NCBI GenBank assembly: GCA_028583685.1
Contig: JAMXIF010001253.1
Location: 74,397,461-74,461,460 of the forward strand
Length of the DNA: 64,000 nucleotides
Direction of reading: 5' to 3'
Source of the DNA: Petaurus breviceps papuanus
Lineage: Eukaryota; Chordata; Mammalia; Diprotodontia; Petauridae
Shown: piece after piece, positions 11,752 through 22,698 of the stretch
Position numbering within the stretch: the first letter of the stretch is position 1
Layout of the letters: the number at the start of each line of letters is the position of its first letter
Notes under the pieces: generated by a model
Seen by the model: only the letters and a program-made list of their open reading frames with translations
The model's database searches: none
What the model was told of the DNA's origin: nothing
Translations under genes and position numbers: made by a program

Positions 11752-11986
11752 TTTTATTATTGTTCAGTCATGTCTGACTCTTCATTTTCTTGGCAAAGAT
11801 ATTGGAATGGCTTGCCATTTCCTTCTCCAGCTCATTTCACAGATGAAGAAACTGAGGCAAACAGGGTTAAGTGACTTGTCCAGGGTCACACAGCTAGTAG
11901 GTGTCTGAGACCAGATTTGAACTCAGGGAAAAGAGTCTTCCTTAGTCCAAGCCTGGCACTCTATCTACTGTGCCACCTAGCTGCCC
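11752..11986 (-). mobile_element. MAR1-class SINE
   Basis: Antisense and nearly complete. TATTGTTCAGTCATGTCTGA opens the RTE-like tail; CAGGGTCACACAGCTAG is the middle; CTGTGCCACCTAGCTGCCC is the head. Open frames of 77 and 101 codons here are read-throughs of this SINE. Confidence 0.9.
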
Positions 11987-14610
11987 AGATCTAGACTTTA
12001 GAGGAGCCAAGAAGCTTTAGATTCTGAGAATCAAGATGCTGACTTCCTTTGAGACTTTGAAACCATTGCAGAACTGCTCTACAACTCAGTTTCCTCATAT
12101 ATAACATGGAGGAAATGGCATTCCTCCCCAACTTAATATGTTAAGTAGGTATGAGAATTACATTTGTTAATACTCTTTGAATTGCACTTAAGGAAAAGAC
12201 AAAAAGGAAAGGCTCTTCCTTCTTCCTTCTCTCCACTATTCCTAACCCCACTTCCCTGATTATAGTGAATCTGAAACAAATAGACAGATGTGCTACAGAA
12301 TTGGACAGGTTGAAAACCAGTAAGATCTACTAAGCCAGTAACTCAGTGTGGGGTGTGGAATTCCCAGCCAAAGTTCCTGATTCATTAGCAAAGAAGAAAA
12401 GACATTGAAACTACGAAAGGTTATGTTTAAAAAACACTGGGATGGTTGAGAAGGTGTTAGCTCTACTTGTCTAGATATATACCAGCATTATTTTTCTTCT
12501 AATATAAACCAAATCTTTGGTACAGATTGCCTTCAGCTCATTCACTGTTTTTGATTGGAGGGGGAAAAAATCTTGCCTCATAAAAGAGCCTTTTGAAGAG
12601 AATGATCAGTCCAATACCAGGTTTTTAGAATATAAAAATTTAGTTCCCACAAAAATAAACTTTCACATGCAGAAAATTAAACATGTAAACCTCCCATTAG
12701 TAACCACCAGTAAATGAAATTGAAATGATGTATTGGCTGAAGAACCAGACACAACTGGCAAAAAAAAAATTTATGGATTTGAAAAGATTATGTCAGTTAT
12801 CTCAACTTTGGGTGTCACATGGGCAAAAGGAAAGATATTTGCTATATCGATCATTCAGGAAAATGAAGAAGAAAAAAACTGAGGACAGGATTAAAAAAAA
12901 TCTCAAATCAGATTAATTACAGCTCCTAATCAACTTTGTATTAGTCAGCAAAGGGAGTTCTCTCTACATCTCATCTTTCCCTCCTTTTCTGTTATTTTTG
13001 TGTCATTTAATTAAATTAGATTTATTAAAGCTTCTTCCCCACATGCTATAAGAGCAAATAAAAGCTATAGTTCTTTTTCCTAATGACAGGTGACCTAAAA
13101 CTCTACAAGGTGGTTTTCTCAGGATGAGTACTATTGGTCTGTTTGTTAGACTATCAGATGAGGCAAAGAAATGCAGCTGGGTACCCAATAAAATTTGACT
13201 ACTCCAAGAAAGTCCAAATGTACAAGGTCCTATAAGGATCACAAGATACCTGCCTAGTCTCTGAATCCATCCTCAGTAGCACATCTGGGGACACTGAAGG
13301 ATGACAAGAACTTACAAAGGGGGTTGTCCTTTGGGGATAATGGCAAGCTGGCAGGAAAGAATGTGCACAAATTGGAAGCCCAGAATCAGTCCCAGGGGAA
13401 ACAAATTCCCACAGAAGTAATCATCACCGTTCTTTCACACCTCTCCCCACATGCATAACATTCTTTTTGTTTCTCCAAAGTCTGACTCTGGCTCCAGCTT
13501 TTGGCTTTTATTTTGATAAATGTTCCAAGTCCTCAGTGATATGCTAGAGAAATCTGATTCCTTAGCATCTGAAATACCAAACATCTACCTGCAGAAGGAA
13601 TGTTTAGGTCAGGGCATCCAGATGAAAAGTTTGAGGTGAAATATTCAGTGCTCTTATTAACTCATTATATATCCTTTCCTTTAGTTTGTCCTTATCTCTT
13701 ACAAAGCAAAGAAGGGAGAAAAAAAGCCCTAGGGCTAAAAAGCACAAACTTATGGTCATGTGTAAAAGTAAATTATTATTACTTGGAAAGCACGAATATG
13801 AGGGAGTTACCTTAAGGTTGAATGCTAAAGGCATTTTTGAGTGAATTATGGGTATTTTAATGAAATCATTCTGTAATGTAATGTGATTTAGAAATTCATG
13901 CAGCATTTCTAAGCTCTTTGCAATTAACTATTGCTAACTATTTTAAGGGAAGGAATGAGGGAACATTATATATAAAGCATTATGAAAGGCAAATATCTAG
14001 AAAGAATTATATTCTCTAAAGGAAGCTGATGATATACTGAATTTTTCAGATAGATTTTGTATAACTGTGAAGTTTTCACATTACTCTGCAAAATAGGCCA
14101 CACACAAAGTGTTACAACTTTGTAATTTCAAAACTATGAATAGCATCTTTTAAAATTCTAAAAAGCCATTTGCTCTCAGGATTCAGATACAACTTTGACC
14201 CTGAGTAGAGATTAGTGACAAGCCAAAATAGTCACCATGGTCAGGTTTCTCATCTTTCCTCCAGAAGATGGTGCTGACAGTGATATTTTCTCAGCATTTT
14301 TATTTATTATTGAACGTCACTTTTTGCCTCCCACTATGAAAGAGAACAGTTGGCATGTCATTAAGTCATGTGCTTTGCCATGCTTTATAACTTTGAATGA
14401 GATGTTAACTTGCTAGAAAAAAAGATGAAACAGCACATGTTGAAAAAGTCTGGTAAGTTCTCTCCACTTCATGTTATAATGTACTAGGAGAGTTCTTGTA
14501 ATTTAGTACTCAATATGGTCAGTGAAGAGGGTGAATCCATCTTTATTTCCCATGATGCCATGGAACTATGTTACTTTTGACCCACATCTGGCTTCTCATA
14601 GCAAGCTCTC
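11987..14610. other. Unassigned sequence, longest repeat-poor tract of the left half
   Basis: 2.6 kb in which I recognise no interspersed repeat and no convincing exon. Short frames (for example 12517-12717 and 13604-13906) have no domain signal. A low repeat content over this length could reflect selective constraint or simply very old decay; sequence alone cannot tell. Confidence 0.4.
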
Positions 14611-14615
14611 TTACT

Positions 14616-14689
14616 TGTTGGCTAGCTCAGTGGGTCAAAGCATGGTGCTAATAAGACCAAAGTCATGGGTTCAGTCCCTGTGTGGGCCA
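14616..14689 (+). pseudogene. tRNA-Ile(AAT)-like relic (tRNA pseudogene or SINE head)
   Basis: A 74-nt cloverleaf-sized block. The D-arm and A-box read TAGCTCAGTGGG. The anticodon arm is TGGTG-CTAATAA-GACCA, with AAT at the anticodon position and four of five stem pairs. The T-arm is ATGGG-TTCAGTC-CCTGT and the 3' strand ends GGGCC-A. This matches vertebrate tRNA-Ile(AAT) closely. The acceptor stem no longer pairs, and the T-loop base expected to be A (position 58) is G, so it should not be functional. No encoded CCA and no clear oligo-T stop follow. It could instead be the head of a tRNA-Ile-derived SINE. Confidence 0.7.
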
Positions 14690-14708
14690 GTTGGCTTAAA
14701 TTTGTTCC

Positions 14709-14741
14709 CTGGCTAGAGGCTACACCTTTAACCCTAGCCAG
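14709..14741. other. Perfect 8-bp inverted repeat (potential hairpin)
   Basis: CTGGCTAG (14709-14716) and CTAGCCAG (14734-14741) flank a 17-base loop, 19 bases after the tRNA-like block. Confidence 0.7.
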
Positions 14742-14839
14742 CTGCCTTGCACATGTGTGTTGTTGGTCATAACAGGGGCCAGAAGACAGAGTATGATGAG
14801 TATAACACAGACCCATCCCAATCCTTTTGAAAACAATCC

Positions 14840-15690
14840 ATCTTCAACAGATGACTAATTAAAGGATTTTTTAAAATAGTGTTAAAAAAAAAGGCAAGTT
14901 ATCAAGAACCATGTGAAAAAAAATGCACCAAATCACTACTAAGAAATGCAAATTAAAGCAACTCTCAAGTTTCATATCACAACCTATATATTGGTGAATA
15001 TGATAAAGGATTAAAATTTAAAATTTAGGGAGAACTTTGGGGGAAAAAAGCTCACTAATAAGTTGTTGATAAAACTATAAGTTTGTTCAATCATTCTGGA
15101 AAACAATATGAATTTATACAAGAAAAGGGACTAAATTGTTCATACCCTTTGGCCCACTAAGATCTCTACTGGACATTTACCCTTCCAAGGAGGCCAGAGA
15201 CAGTGAGAAAGGTTCTATGCTACCAAAATATTAAGAGCAGCACTTTTTGTGGTAGCTAGAAACTAAAAACCAAGCATATGCCCTTCATTTGGAGAGTGAC
15301 TGGACAAATTGCAGAATATGAATAGAACTGGGAAATCATAAATATAAAGAATTCAGAGAAACTTGGAAAAACTTGTGTAAACTAAAGCAAAATGAACAGA
15401 ATCAGCAGAAGAATGTACACAATAATCACAATAATGTAAAAGGAAACAACACTAAAATTCATCAGAATGCAGATCTATGAAATAACCAATCAGCTCCAAA
15501 AGATTAAGGATAAAAAGAAATACTTCTACATTCTTTGTGGAGAGGTGGTAAACTTATAGGCACAAAATAAGACATATACTTTAAGACATGATAAAGGTGT
15601 CATTTGGTTTCAACCTAACTTCTTTGTTACTGGGAACAGAGGTGGTATTGGAAGGTAACTGTGATATTAAAAGCATTAACAAAAAAAAAT
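14840..15690 (+). mobile_element. L1 LINE 3' fragment (end of ORF2 and 3' UTR)
   Basis: Follows the marsupial L1 order: AATCACTACTAAGAAATGCAA, AAATTAAAGCAACTCT, a TTCAATCATTCTGGAAAACAA block, CATACCCTTTGGCCCACTA, ACTTTTTGTGGTAGCTAGAAA, ATGCCCTTCATTTGG and AATGAACAGAATCAGCAG. These correspond to the end of ORF2 and the start of the 3' UTR. It is 5' truncated and many small indels destroy the frame. It ends at an A-rich run near 15680. Confidence 0.85.
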
Positions 15691-17305
15691 TTTAATGCAG
15701 TTTAAAGTGCATGCCTTATTGAGAGTAGACCATGATGACCACGATCCTAGTATTATCATTTTTTCTACAATTTCTGTATTCCACTCACATTTTCTTTTAA
15801 CAAGACTTTCTTTATTACTAATTCATTCCTTGTCCATAGAAGACTTAGAACATTTCCTAATTAAGTCCATAAACAAGCTTATGAGTAACTTACCATAATA
15901 GAATTGCTCCCATAAAGTTATAGAAAAGAAATATACATATTGCCAATGACAAGAAGATGCCTTTTTGAATAAATTCTCTCCTACCCTGCACTGGTAAGAG
16001 GCTAGCTACTTTTTAAAAGAAACGACTCTTCAGGAAATTCTATACTTGAACACATCTTGGACATATTTTTTTATCTGGGTTTTCAGAAACATATCAGTTA
16101 TGTTTCAAGTAATAACAGGGGCTCACTCGTTAACCAACATTTGAGTCCCTGATCTGAAGGAACCTCCCTGTCAAACTTTTCTGGAAGACTGATCAGTTCC
16201 TGGAGACAGACAGCTGAGCCTAGTACTTTCAATAAGGGCTTATTCAATTTGAGTCAGGAGCTAAGTGAGGAATTGAACCTGGATCCAGTCCACAGGAAGG
16301 CGCCTGCTTCTGCTTAGAAAATGCAAAGTCTCTAAAATGGCTCCAATTCACATTAGTTTGCCAAGCCAAGTGCCAAGTTTTCATTTAAATATGATTTGTT
16401 TCTCTTACTTTAACCTCTAGAGGATGAATGGCTCCATAATCCATCAACTTAGGCTACATATGGAAAGAAAAGGAAGTATTCCCTGTGGAAACTAAACAAT
16501 GTCACCCTTTAATTCGACCAAGATGACATGCAGGGACCTAGGGCATCTTATTCTGCAATCACTGGATTCCAACTGCAGTGTAAATCTGGGTTTGTTTCAC
16601 TGTTTTTAGAAGCTCTGGTTTTAACATTGTGACATTTTTGATTGAGTTAACAAAGATTTGGACAAAGTAAGGCTGCTTCTGACATCTATGCATATGGAAG
16701 TCAAGTGTCTTTTCTTCTAAACTTAATTGCTTCCATTTGAATTGTCTTAAGAAGATTTTGAAGATCACCTGGCAGGGTAAGATACTGCCCACCAAGGTCC
16801 TTTCTCTAATTAAATGACCAAACATTCAAACACCACTGCCTCTAATGGGTGCCTCAACACTAACAGAAAGGGATAACACTTATAGCAGGCTAGACACATC
16901 TTTATTGTAACTAGGCCTCTTCCTATGGCTCCCCCCATTTTCCCATCCCTCAAAGAAGCCAGTACCTTCCTCTATGCACCTTTAACACCAGTCTAGTCAA
17001 AACCTTTTCTAAGAAAAGAATCTGATATCAGTCATTTATATCTCAGTGTGACTTTAATGTGTGACTTCAGCAGCATGTTTATTATCTAAGGGCAAAGGGA
17101 AATGACCTTTTAAGCTCTTTTCTCTCTAATTAAGAGACATTGTTCACTGCTCAGGGAACTTCTGTCACCAGGAAGTTATTTGGGAGAGAGCAGCAGGGCC
17201 TTCTCTGTAAAATCACAACATGTAGTTTCCTCCATGGAGATGTGAAAGCTGTTTTTGAATATTTGAGTGGTTGTCATAAGGAAGAGATATGGGGCTCTTT
17301 CCCTG
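15691..17305. other. Unassigned sequence
   Basis: 1.6 kb without a recognised repeat. It contains an 88-codon minus-strand frame (16559-16825) of non-repetitive composition, discussed under findings. Confidence 0.4.
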
Positions 17306-17307
17306 TT

Positions 17308-17375
17308 TTTGATATGCCATGTGACCTTAGACAAATTGCTTAACCCTTTGGGTCTCAGTTTCATGATGTAAAGAG
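17308..17375 (+). mobile_element. MIR fragment
   Basis: GCCATGTGACCTTAGACAAA, TTGCTTAACCC and GGGTCTCAGTTTCATGATGT: the conserved MIR core only. Confidence 0.65.
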
Positions 17376-17571
17376 ATTCTGAGAGTCTAGGAATTACATC
17401 TCCCAGAAAGTCTTTGAGTTAGTCTGTAGCATTTAGCCATATTCAGCTTGAAAGAATGGTAGGACTTCCTATAGAATATTAGTGGATGAAACCTAAAGAC
17501 AAAATAATCAGAGAGAGGGGGAGAGAGGAAAAAGTAAATGAAGGAGATGGATCTAGTTCATGCCAGAGTTA

Positions 17572-18045
17572 TTAACATGAAACATTTGGAGTAGAATGTT
17601 CAATTCAAGGTGCCATAGTTTAGGAAGGGCATTGATAAATGCTAAACCAACCAGAGAAGGGCAACCAAAAAATGAAGGGCCTTAGTTTTATTGGCTGGAA
17701 GAACTGAACATATTTAGCCTAAAAAAGAAGAGACTGAATAAGGACACGATCACTTAAAGGATGTCATGTGGAAAAGGAATTAGATTCACCCTTTGGTCCC
17801 AGAGGGTAGAACCAGGACTATTGGGTGGAAAAAGAGAAAAGATTTTTAGCTTGATGTAAAACTACTGAATAATTAAAGCTGTTCCATTAGTGGAATGGAT
17901 AGATGCAGGGGTGTAGGGTTCACCCTCACAGTAGGTTTAGACGTCTTAAGGCTGAGACTGGATGACAATTTGTTGGGTATGTTATAGGAGTTGGATTAGA
18001 TGACCCCTTAGGTCTGTTTTGTTGCTAACATTCCAATATTTCTAG
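17572..18045 (+). mobile_element. L3/CR1 LINE 3' end
   Basis: Sense order is complete: GAGAAGGGCAACCAAAAAATG, CATATTTAGCCTAAAAAAGA, a GAAGAGACTGAATAAGGACA segment, CCCAGAGGGTAGAACCAGG, then TTGGATTAGATGACCCCTTA and the TTCCAATATTTCT terminus. L3 is the mammalian branch of the CR1 group; this is an untranslated or decayed 3' portion. Confidence 0.85.
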
Positions 18046-18414
18046 TAGTTTTCTCAGCTGCAAACTAGGTCATGCAGAGATGCTAATGGTAGGAGGCATT
18101 TCCCTCAGCTCCATCTGATGTGGGTGAAGCATTCTGGATAAAAGATACAACTGGAGTAGCAGCAGAAAAACAAGCAAATTGGAGTCTGGCCTGGGAAGAA
18201 GCTATGGGAAGCAACTAGAGGGAGCAGATTCTGAAATGTTAGGGAGACAACAGAAGTGTTCATGGCTGATGGCAAAACCAACTACATGTCTCTAAATGTG
18301 TTGAAGATAGAGGAAGTGGATTTGTAGTCTCCCATCCCAGGAAATTTGGAAGTTCCCTTCAGAGACTCCCAGAACCCCTTTATATTCCTGTTTAAAATTA
18401 GAATTGAATTGAAT

Positions 18415-19290
18415 TGAAGGGAGATCTCTAGTGGAGTGTACTAGAGAATTGCCCTTGGCTTCAGTGAGTTGGATGAAAGTAAAACTGGCATGCTTATCAA
18501 ACTTTTGCACAACACAAAGGTGTTGTACAAGAAAATTAAGATTAAAAAAAATCCCAATGGTCTAGAAAAATAGGACAAAACTAACCAGATGAAATCTAAT
18601 AGAGATAAGTTAAAGATTCAATTGGAAATATCGACTATACAAGAAAAAGATTTGGAATAGAGTGGTATGGCTGGAAAAAAATACATAAAATTAATACAAT
18701 CTTGGACTATTTCAGTAAAAATAGGACAAAGGTTAGACTGAACCTAATATATTGGGTCTGGTTCTGGGCAACTCATTTTTAGAATGATATTGATAAAATT
18801 AAACATGTCTAGAGGAAGGTGATCAGAATGGTGAAAAATATCCAAACCGTGTCTCATAAGGAATAGTTCAAGGAACCAGAAAATGGCAATCAGAATGGTC
18901 AAGTGCCTTTAATCCTTAACATGTGAGGATTTGATGGGCTAAAGGCACTGGGGATGATTAGCCTGGAGGAGAGAAGACTAAATGGGGACATCATAACTTT
19001 CTTTAAGTATTAAAAGTGTTTTCTTATAGAAGAAAGATTATGCATTGTATACCCCCAGAAGGCAAAGATAATGAGTGGAATTGAGAGAGAAGATGATTTC
19101 AACAAAGAGAATTTTCAGATTAATCAGAACAGATAACAAATGAAAGGGACTGCTTTAGGATGTAATAAGCTCCCATCACTGGATATAAGCAATGGAGGGC
19201 CAATAATGTTGTAGAGGAGATGCCTGCATTGTGTAGGAAGTGTCTATATGTAGACCTGAGATGACAATCTCTAAGATAGTTTTTAGCCCA
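18415..19290 (+). mobile_element. L3/CR1 LINE, longer 3' portion
   Basis: Starts further upstream than the 17.6-kb copy, at the end of the reverse transcriptase (TGCTTATCAAACTTTTGCAC). It continues through CAGATGAAATCTAATAGAGA, TGGGTCTGGTTCTGGGCAAC, AGCCTGGAGGAGAGAAGAC and CTCCCATCACTGGA. The segment around 18840-18960 looks partly repeated or rearranged. Confidence 0.85.
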
Positions 19291-19525
19291 AGAATCTATA
19301 TTTTTTAAAATTTATTTTATTTTTAATTTATGGAATAAAGCATTTTCATAAGATAGTAAAATTAAAAAAGATAAATGCACATGAAACTGCAAATCTATTA
19401 TGTACAACTTGCTATTCCTTTTAAATGTATAATATAATTACCATGTAAATTTCTTTTTTCTTTTTCCTTTTTCCCCCTGCCCCACCCAAAGAGTTTATAT
19501 TAATGAAATGTCTTATATACTATAA
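19291..19525 (-). mobile_element. L1/HAL1-type 3' end
   Basis: Antisense copy: AATTTATGGAATAAAGCATTT, then ATGAAACTGCAAATCTATTA and TGTACAACTTGC. The same sequence occurs in sense at 59400-59540, so the two are members of one family. Confidence 0.8.
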
Positions 19526-19614
19526 CTAAGATGAAGAGGAAAGTGGGAAAGTGTATTCCATTTCATATTTAACATACTATTAGCATGACTCTTACCATGA
19601 CACTCCATTGTTGA

Positions 19615-19629
19615 AAAAAGCTTGAGTAG
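19615..19629. repeat. Target-site duplication, left copy
   Basis: AAAAAGCTTGAGTAG, repeated exactly at 19793-19807, flanking the SINE. The A-rich start is typical of L1-endonuclease insertion. Confidence 0.9.
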
Positions 19630-19792
19630 GGGTGGCTAGGTGGTGCAGTGAATACAGCACTGGCCCTGGAGTCAGGAGGACCTGAGTTCAAATCTGGCCT
19701 TAGACACTTAATACTTACTAGCTGTGTGACCTTGGGCAAGTCACTTAACCCCAATTGCCCTGTCTTCTCTTTTTCAAAAAGCAAAAAAAAGG
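19630..19792 (+). mobile_element. Short marsupial tRNA-headed SINE (WSINE1/SINE1-like), intact insertion
   Basis: Starts GGGTGGCTAGGTGGTGCAGT, contains GAGTTCAAATCTGGCC and GTGTGACCTTGGGCAAG, and ends CCCCAATTGCCCTG plus an A-rich tail. There is no CORE or RTE tail. A perfect 15-bp target-site duplication flanks it, so it was mobilised by L1 machinery and is comparatively young. The interrupted host sequence continues as L2. Confidence 0.92.
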
Positions 19793-19807
19793 AAAAAGCT
19801 TGAGTAG
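19793..19807. repeat. Target-site duplication, right copy
   Basis: Identical to 19615-19629. Confidence 0.9.
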
Positions 19808-20290
19808 CTCCCTATTCTCTCTTAGATAAAATACAAATGTCTCTGTTTTAAATTTTAAGCCCTTCACAGTTTGTTTGCAGTCTCCCCTTATAGGGTTATT
19901 TAAAATTACTTTACCTAATACACTGTCTCCTGGCCAAAATAGCTTAAGTGCTATTCGTCATACATGATGATCCATTTCCCACTTCCGTGTATTTGCACAG
20001 ACTGATCCCCATGCCAGGAATGCTCTCCTAGCACACCTACCTATTGGAATCCCTATCTACCTTCAAGGCTCAGTCCAAGTGCTATCTCCTATACAAGGCC
20101 TTTACTGATCATGCAGTTGGTAAGTCCTCTCTATTCCCTCTCATTTACTTTAGATACACTTTGTATGTATTTTGTGGTTTTATTCTTCTATGTATATCCT
20201 ATATGTAACAGCAGGGTCTTTACATCTTCAGTACCTAGCACAGCTCCTTGCACATAATAGATACTTAATAAAAGCTTGCTGATTGAATGA
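19808..20290 (+). mobile_element. L2 LINE 3' end
   Basis: GATAAAATACAAATGTCTCT, TTTGCAGTCTCCCCTTA, ATGCCAGGAATGCTCTCC, ACCTTCAAGGCTCAGTCCAA, and the terminus CCTAGCACAGCTCCTTGCAC with GCTGATTGAATGAA. The complete 3' order of L2 is present in sense. Confidence 0.88.
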
Positions 20291-20678
20291 ACACATGATT
20301 TCCAGACCAGTAGGATCTGGAATATATTTCAAAATTTCTAATATAATTCTTATTCAGACATATTAAGAAGAAATAGCTATGGATAATAGGAAAGACTTTT
20401 CTTAAAGAAATAGTTTCAATTAAAATGAACATTTCCAAATTTTCTCTTGAAAAAACTTTACAAGGCAACCTAACATATGACTGATGAATTTTGTCTCAGT
20501 TTAAAAGAAATTTATTTTGGGAGTACTGTTGGGCAGTATATTATCAGTAGGTTTGAGCACAGGAAAAATAAACAAAGACCACATATAATCCAAAAACTTC
20601 GTGTTAGTGCAGATGACAAATAAGCAAACTGACAAATAGGAGAAGGCATTCATAATTATCTGCTCTAGCATACCCCTT
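20291..20678. other. Unassigned sequence
   Basis: Nothing recognised. Confidence 0.45.
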
Positions 20679-20679
20679 T

Positions 20680-20735
20680 TACTAAAATGTAACCTCCTTG
20701 AGGGCAGAAACGGTGCCTTTGGTAGATGTAGGTGC
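20680..20735 (+). mobile_element. L2 3' fragment
   Basis: AAAATGTAACCTCCTTGAGG followed by GCAGAAACGGTGCCTTTGG, the L2 3' signature; cut off by the SINE that follows. Confidence 0.65.
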
Positions 20736-20942
20736 CATATGGGATAGTGTTAGGCTTTGATTCAGAAAAGCCTGAGTTCAAATCCTGCCTCAGACACTGA
20801 CTAGCTGTGTGACTCTAGACAAATCACTTAACATCTCTCATCCTGTTTTCTTATGTGTAAAATGGGGGAAATAATAGCACCTAATTCACAGTGTTATTGT
20901 GAGAATCAAATAAAATGATAGATATATAGACATAGACAGATG

Positions 20943-20999
<57 letters not shown>

Positions 21000-21060
21000 G
21001 ATAATATACAAAGATGTAGGTATATAAAGTTCTTTGCAAATCTAAAAGCATGTTTCGTTA
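20736..21060 (+). mobile_element. THER1-class CORE-SINE expanded by an internal GA repeat
   Basis: The SINE body is recognisable (CCTGAGTTCAAATCCTGCC, CTAGCTGTGTGACTCTAGA, ATGTGTAAAATGGGGGAAAT, ATAGCACC). Its tail (AAGTTCTTTGCAAATCTAAA) lies beyond a GATA/GA microsatellite at about 20918-20998. Confidence 0.8.
20947..20994. repeat. (GA)n microsatellite inside the SINE
   Basis: About 24 uninterrupted GA units, flanked by GATAGATA-like units on both sides. Confidence 0.95.
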
Positions 21061-22349
21061 TCTCTGCGTCTCCATGTATCTTACACATTACTGGTATTTG
21101 AGAAAATTTTTGCTGATTCGAGCAATAAAAAGCCAAGAAATGGGCAAAAGATCACCAACTAGAAGAAAATGGGGTGAAAATAAGAGATGTAGCAAATCTA
21201 CAGCTTACAGCCTCAGACCTCTCTGAATGACCAATAAGTGACCAATATATTGTACTAATGCATCTTGGCCTGACTTGATTGTTTGTTGTTACAGCTTCTG
21301 GAGGGGCTAGTGAGGGAGAGAGTTCTTCACTATGTTGTTATGACTCAGACGTATGATAGCTTTCTTTACTGAATCCTGCTTTTTGTTATCTCCTGGCAAA
21401 AAGTCAGCCTTATGGGGACATAATTGTTTTGTTCCAAGGATTATTTGACCTATGTGCACATACACACATACGTGCATGCACACACATACACACACACACA
21501 CACACACCATAAAAACACAGACAAAAAAATAGTACAGTCTCACATGAACACTAAAGAAAATGTGCAAATTCCTTATGCTAACCTTGCACTGATCCATTAG
21601 GACAATTTTATCATTATCATCATCATTTTTTTTGTCAAGCAGATTGAAGTCAGTTAGAAGTTATGTTACTTAGAGAAAATATTAGGGATAAAAGCTTGCT
21701 TTCCATGAGTCTCAGAATTCAGAAGCTGAGCTCCTTCCTAGAGATGCTGATGAATGTAGTCTAGTAAGCCCCCTTTTCTCTCCTACCTGTCTTGAATTGT
21801 ATTTGAAGGTAACAACGTCTCTGTATTGATTGTGCAAGTTTTGTGTTTGATCAGGGGCTATAACACAAATCATCCATCACCATCATCAATCTTTACAATG
21901 CTGTTACTAAAGAACCAATAAAATGCAGGAAGTCCTGAAAGGACCTTAATTCTGAGCCTCCCTTGAGAACAGTAGCCAATTAAAGAAAGTACTGGGAGTA
22001 GCCAAACCCTTCAGTGAAAGCACTTGCTTTCCCATAAGATTGTGCACCCTGATTTCATGCCTTGAGTACACTGAGCAGAAATTACTAAGAGGAATAATAT
22101 TCCTACCCTGAAGTGAAGAGCATCTAGGAGAGAGCTGGAAAAAAGAAGACGGCGGGATAAGGTAACTACCGTTATGGGAAGGATTCACATCCAGAAGTGT
22201 TACCTGAAATAAGTCAGCTGCTATAGAACAGATAGCTGGGATAAAGTTCCCACTATCACAAGGGAGGAAACAGTGAGGGTACATGATAACGAGGTGCCCT
22301 CTCATCACTATCCATAATAGCAATGCCCATGTTATTTGGTCACTGCCAA
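21061..22349. other. Mostly unassigned; (CA)n at 21455-21508
   Basis: No interspersed repeat is named here. A CATACA/CA microsatellite lies at 21455-21508. A 262-codon minus-strand frame (21946-22734) begins in the two SINEs to the right and runs through this tract; it is judged fortuitous. Confidence 0.5.
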
Positions 22350-22361
22350 GAAGAGGGAGAG

Positions 22362-22529
22362 GGAGGGCCCGCCTAGGTGGCACATTGAGTAAAGAGCTGG
22401 CCCTGGAGTCAGGAGGACCTGAGTTAATTTCTGGCCTCAGACACTTAATACCCCCACAAAAAAAAACTAGCTGTGTAACCTTGGGCAAGTAACTTAACCC
22501 CAATTGCCCTCCAAAAAGGAAAAAAAAAA
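22362..22529 (+). mobile_element. Short marsupial SINE, tandem copy 1
   Basis: Body GCCTAGGTGGCACATTGAGT ... CCTGGAGTCAGGAGGACCTG, ending CCCCAATTGCCCTCC and oligo-A. Positions about 22451-22466 carry a CCCCCACAAAAAAAAA insert that is absent from the sister copy. It is flanked by AAGAGGGAGAG at 22351-22361 and 22530-22540. Confidence 0.9.
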
Positions 22530-22540
22530 AAGAGGGAGAG

Positions 22541-22698
22541 GGGCGGCTAGGTGGCACAGTGAATAGAGCACTGGCCCTGGAGTCAGGAGGACCTGAGTTC
22601 AAATCCAGATTCAGACACTTAACACTTACTAGTTGTGTGACCTTGGGCAAGTCACTTAACCCTGATTGCCCTGCCTTCCCCCCTCCAAAAATAAAAAA
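22541..22698 (+). mobile_element. Short marsupial SINE, tandem copy 2
   Basis: Clean copy from GGGCGGCTAGGTGGCACAGT to CCTGCCTTCCCCCCTCC plus an A-rich tail. It is flanked by AAGAGGGAGAG at 22530-22540 and again at 22699-22709. Two SINEs therefore share three copies of one target sequence. Confidence 0.92.

Noticed and set aside
22541-22698. tRNA gene signal from A/B boxes in the short SINEs
   Set aside because: The boxes are the internal promoter of tRNA-derived SINEs; no cloverleaf with an acceptor stem forms.
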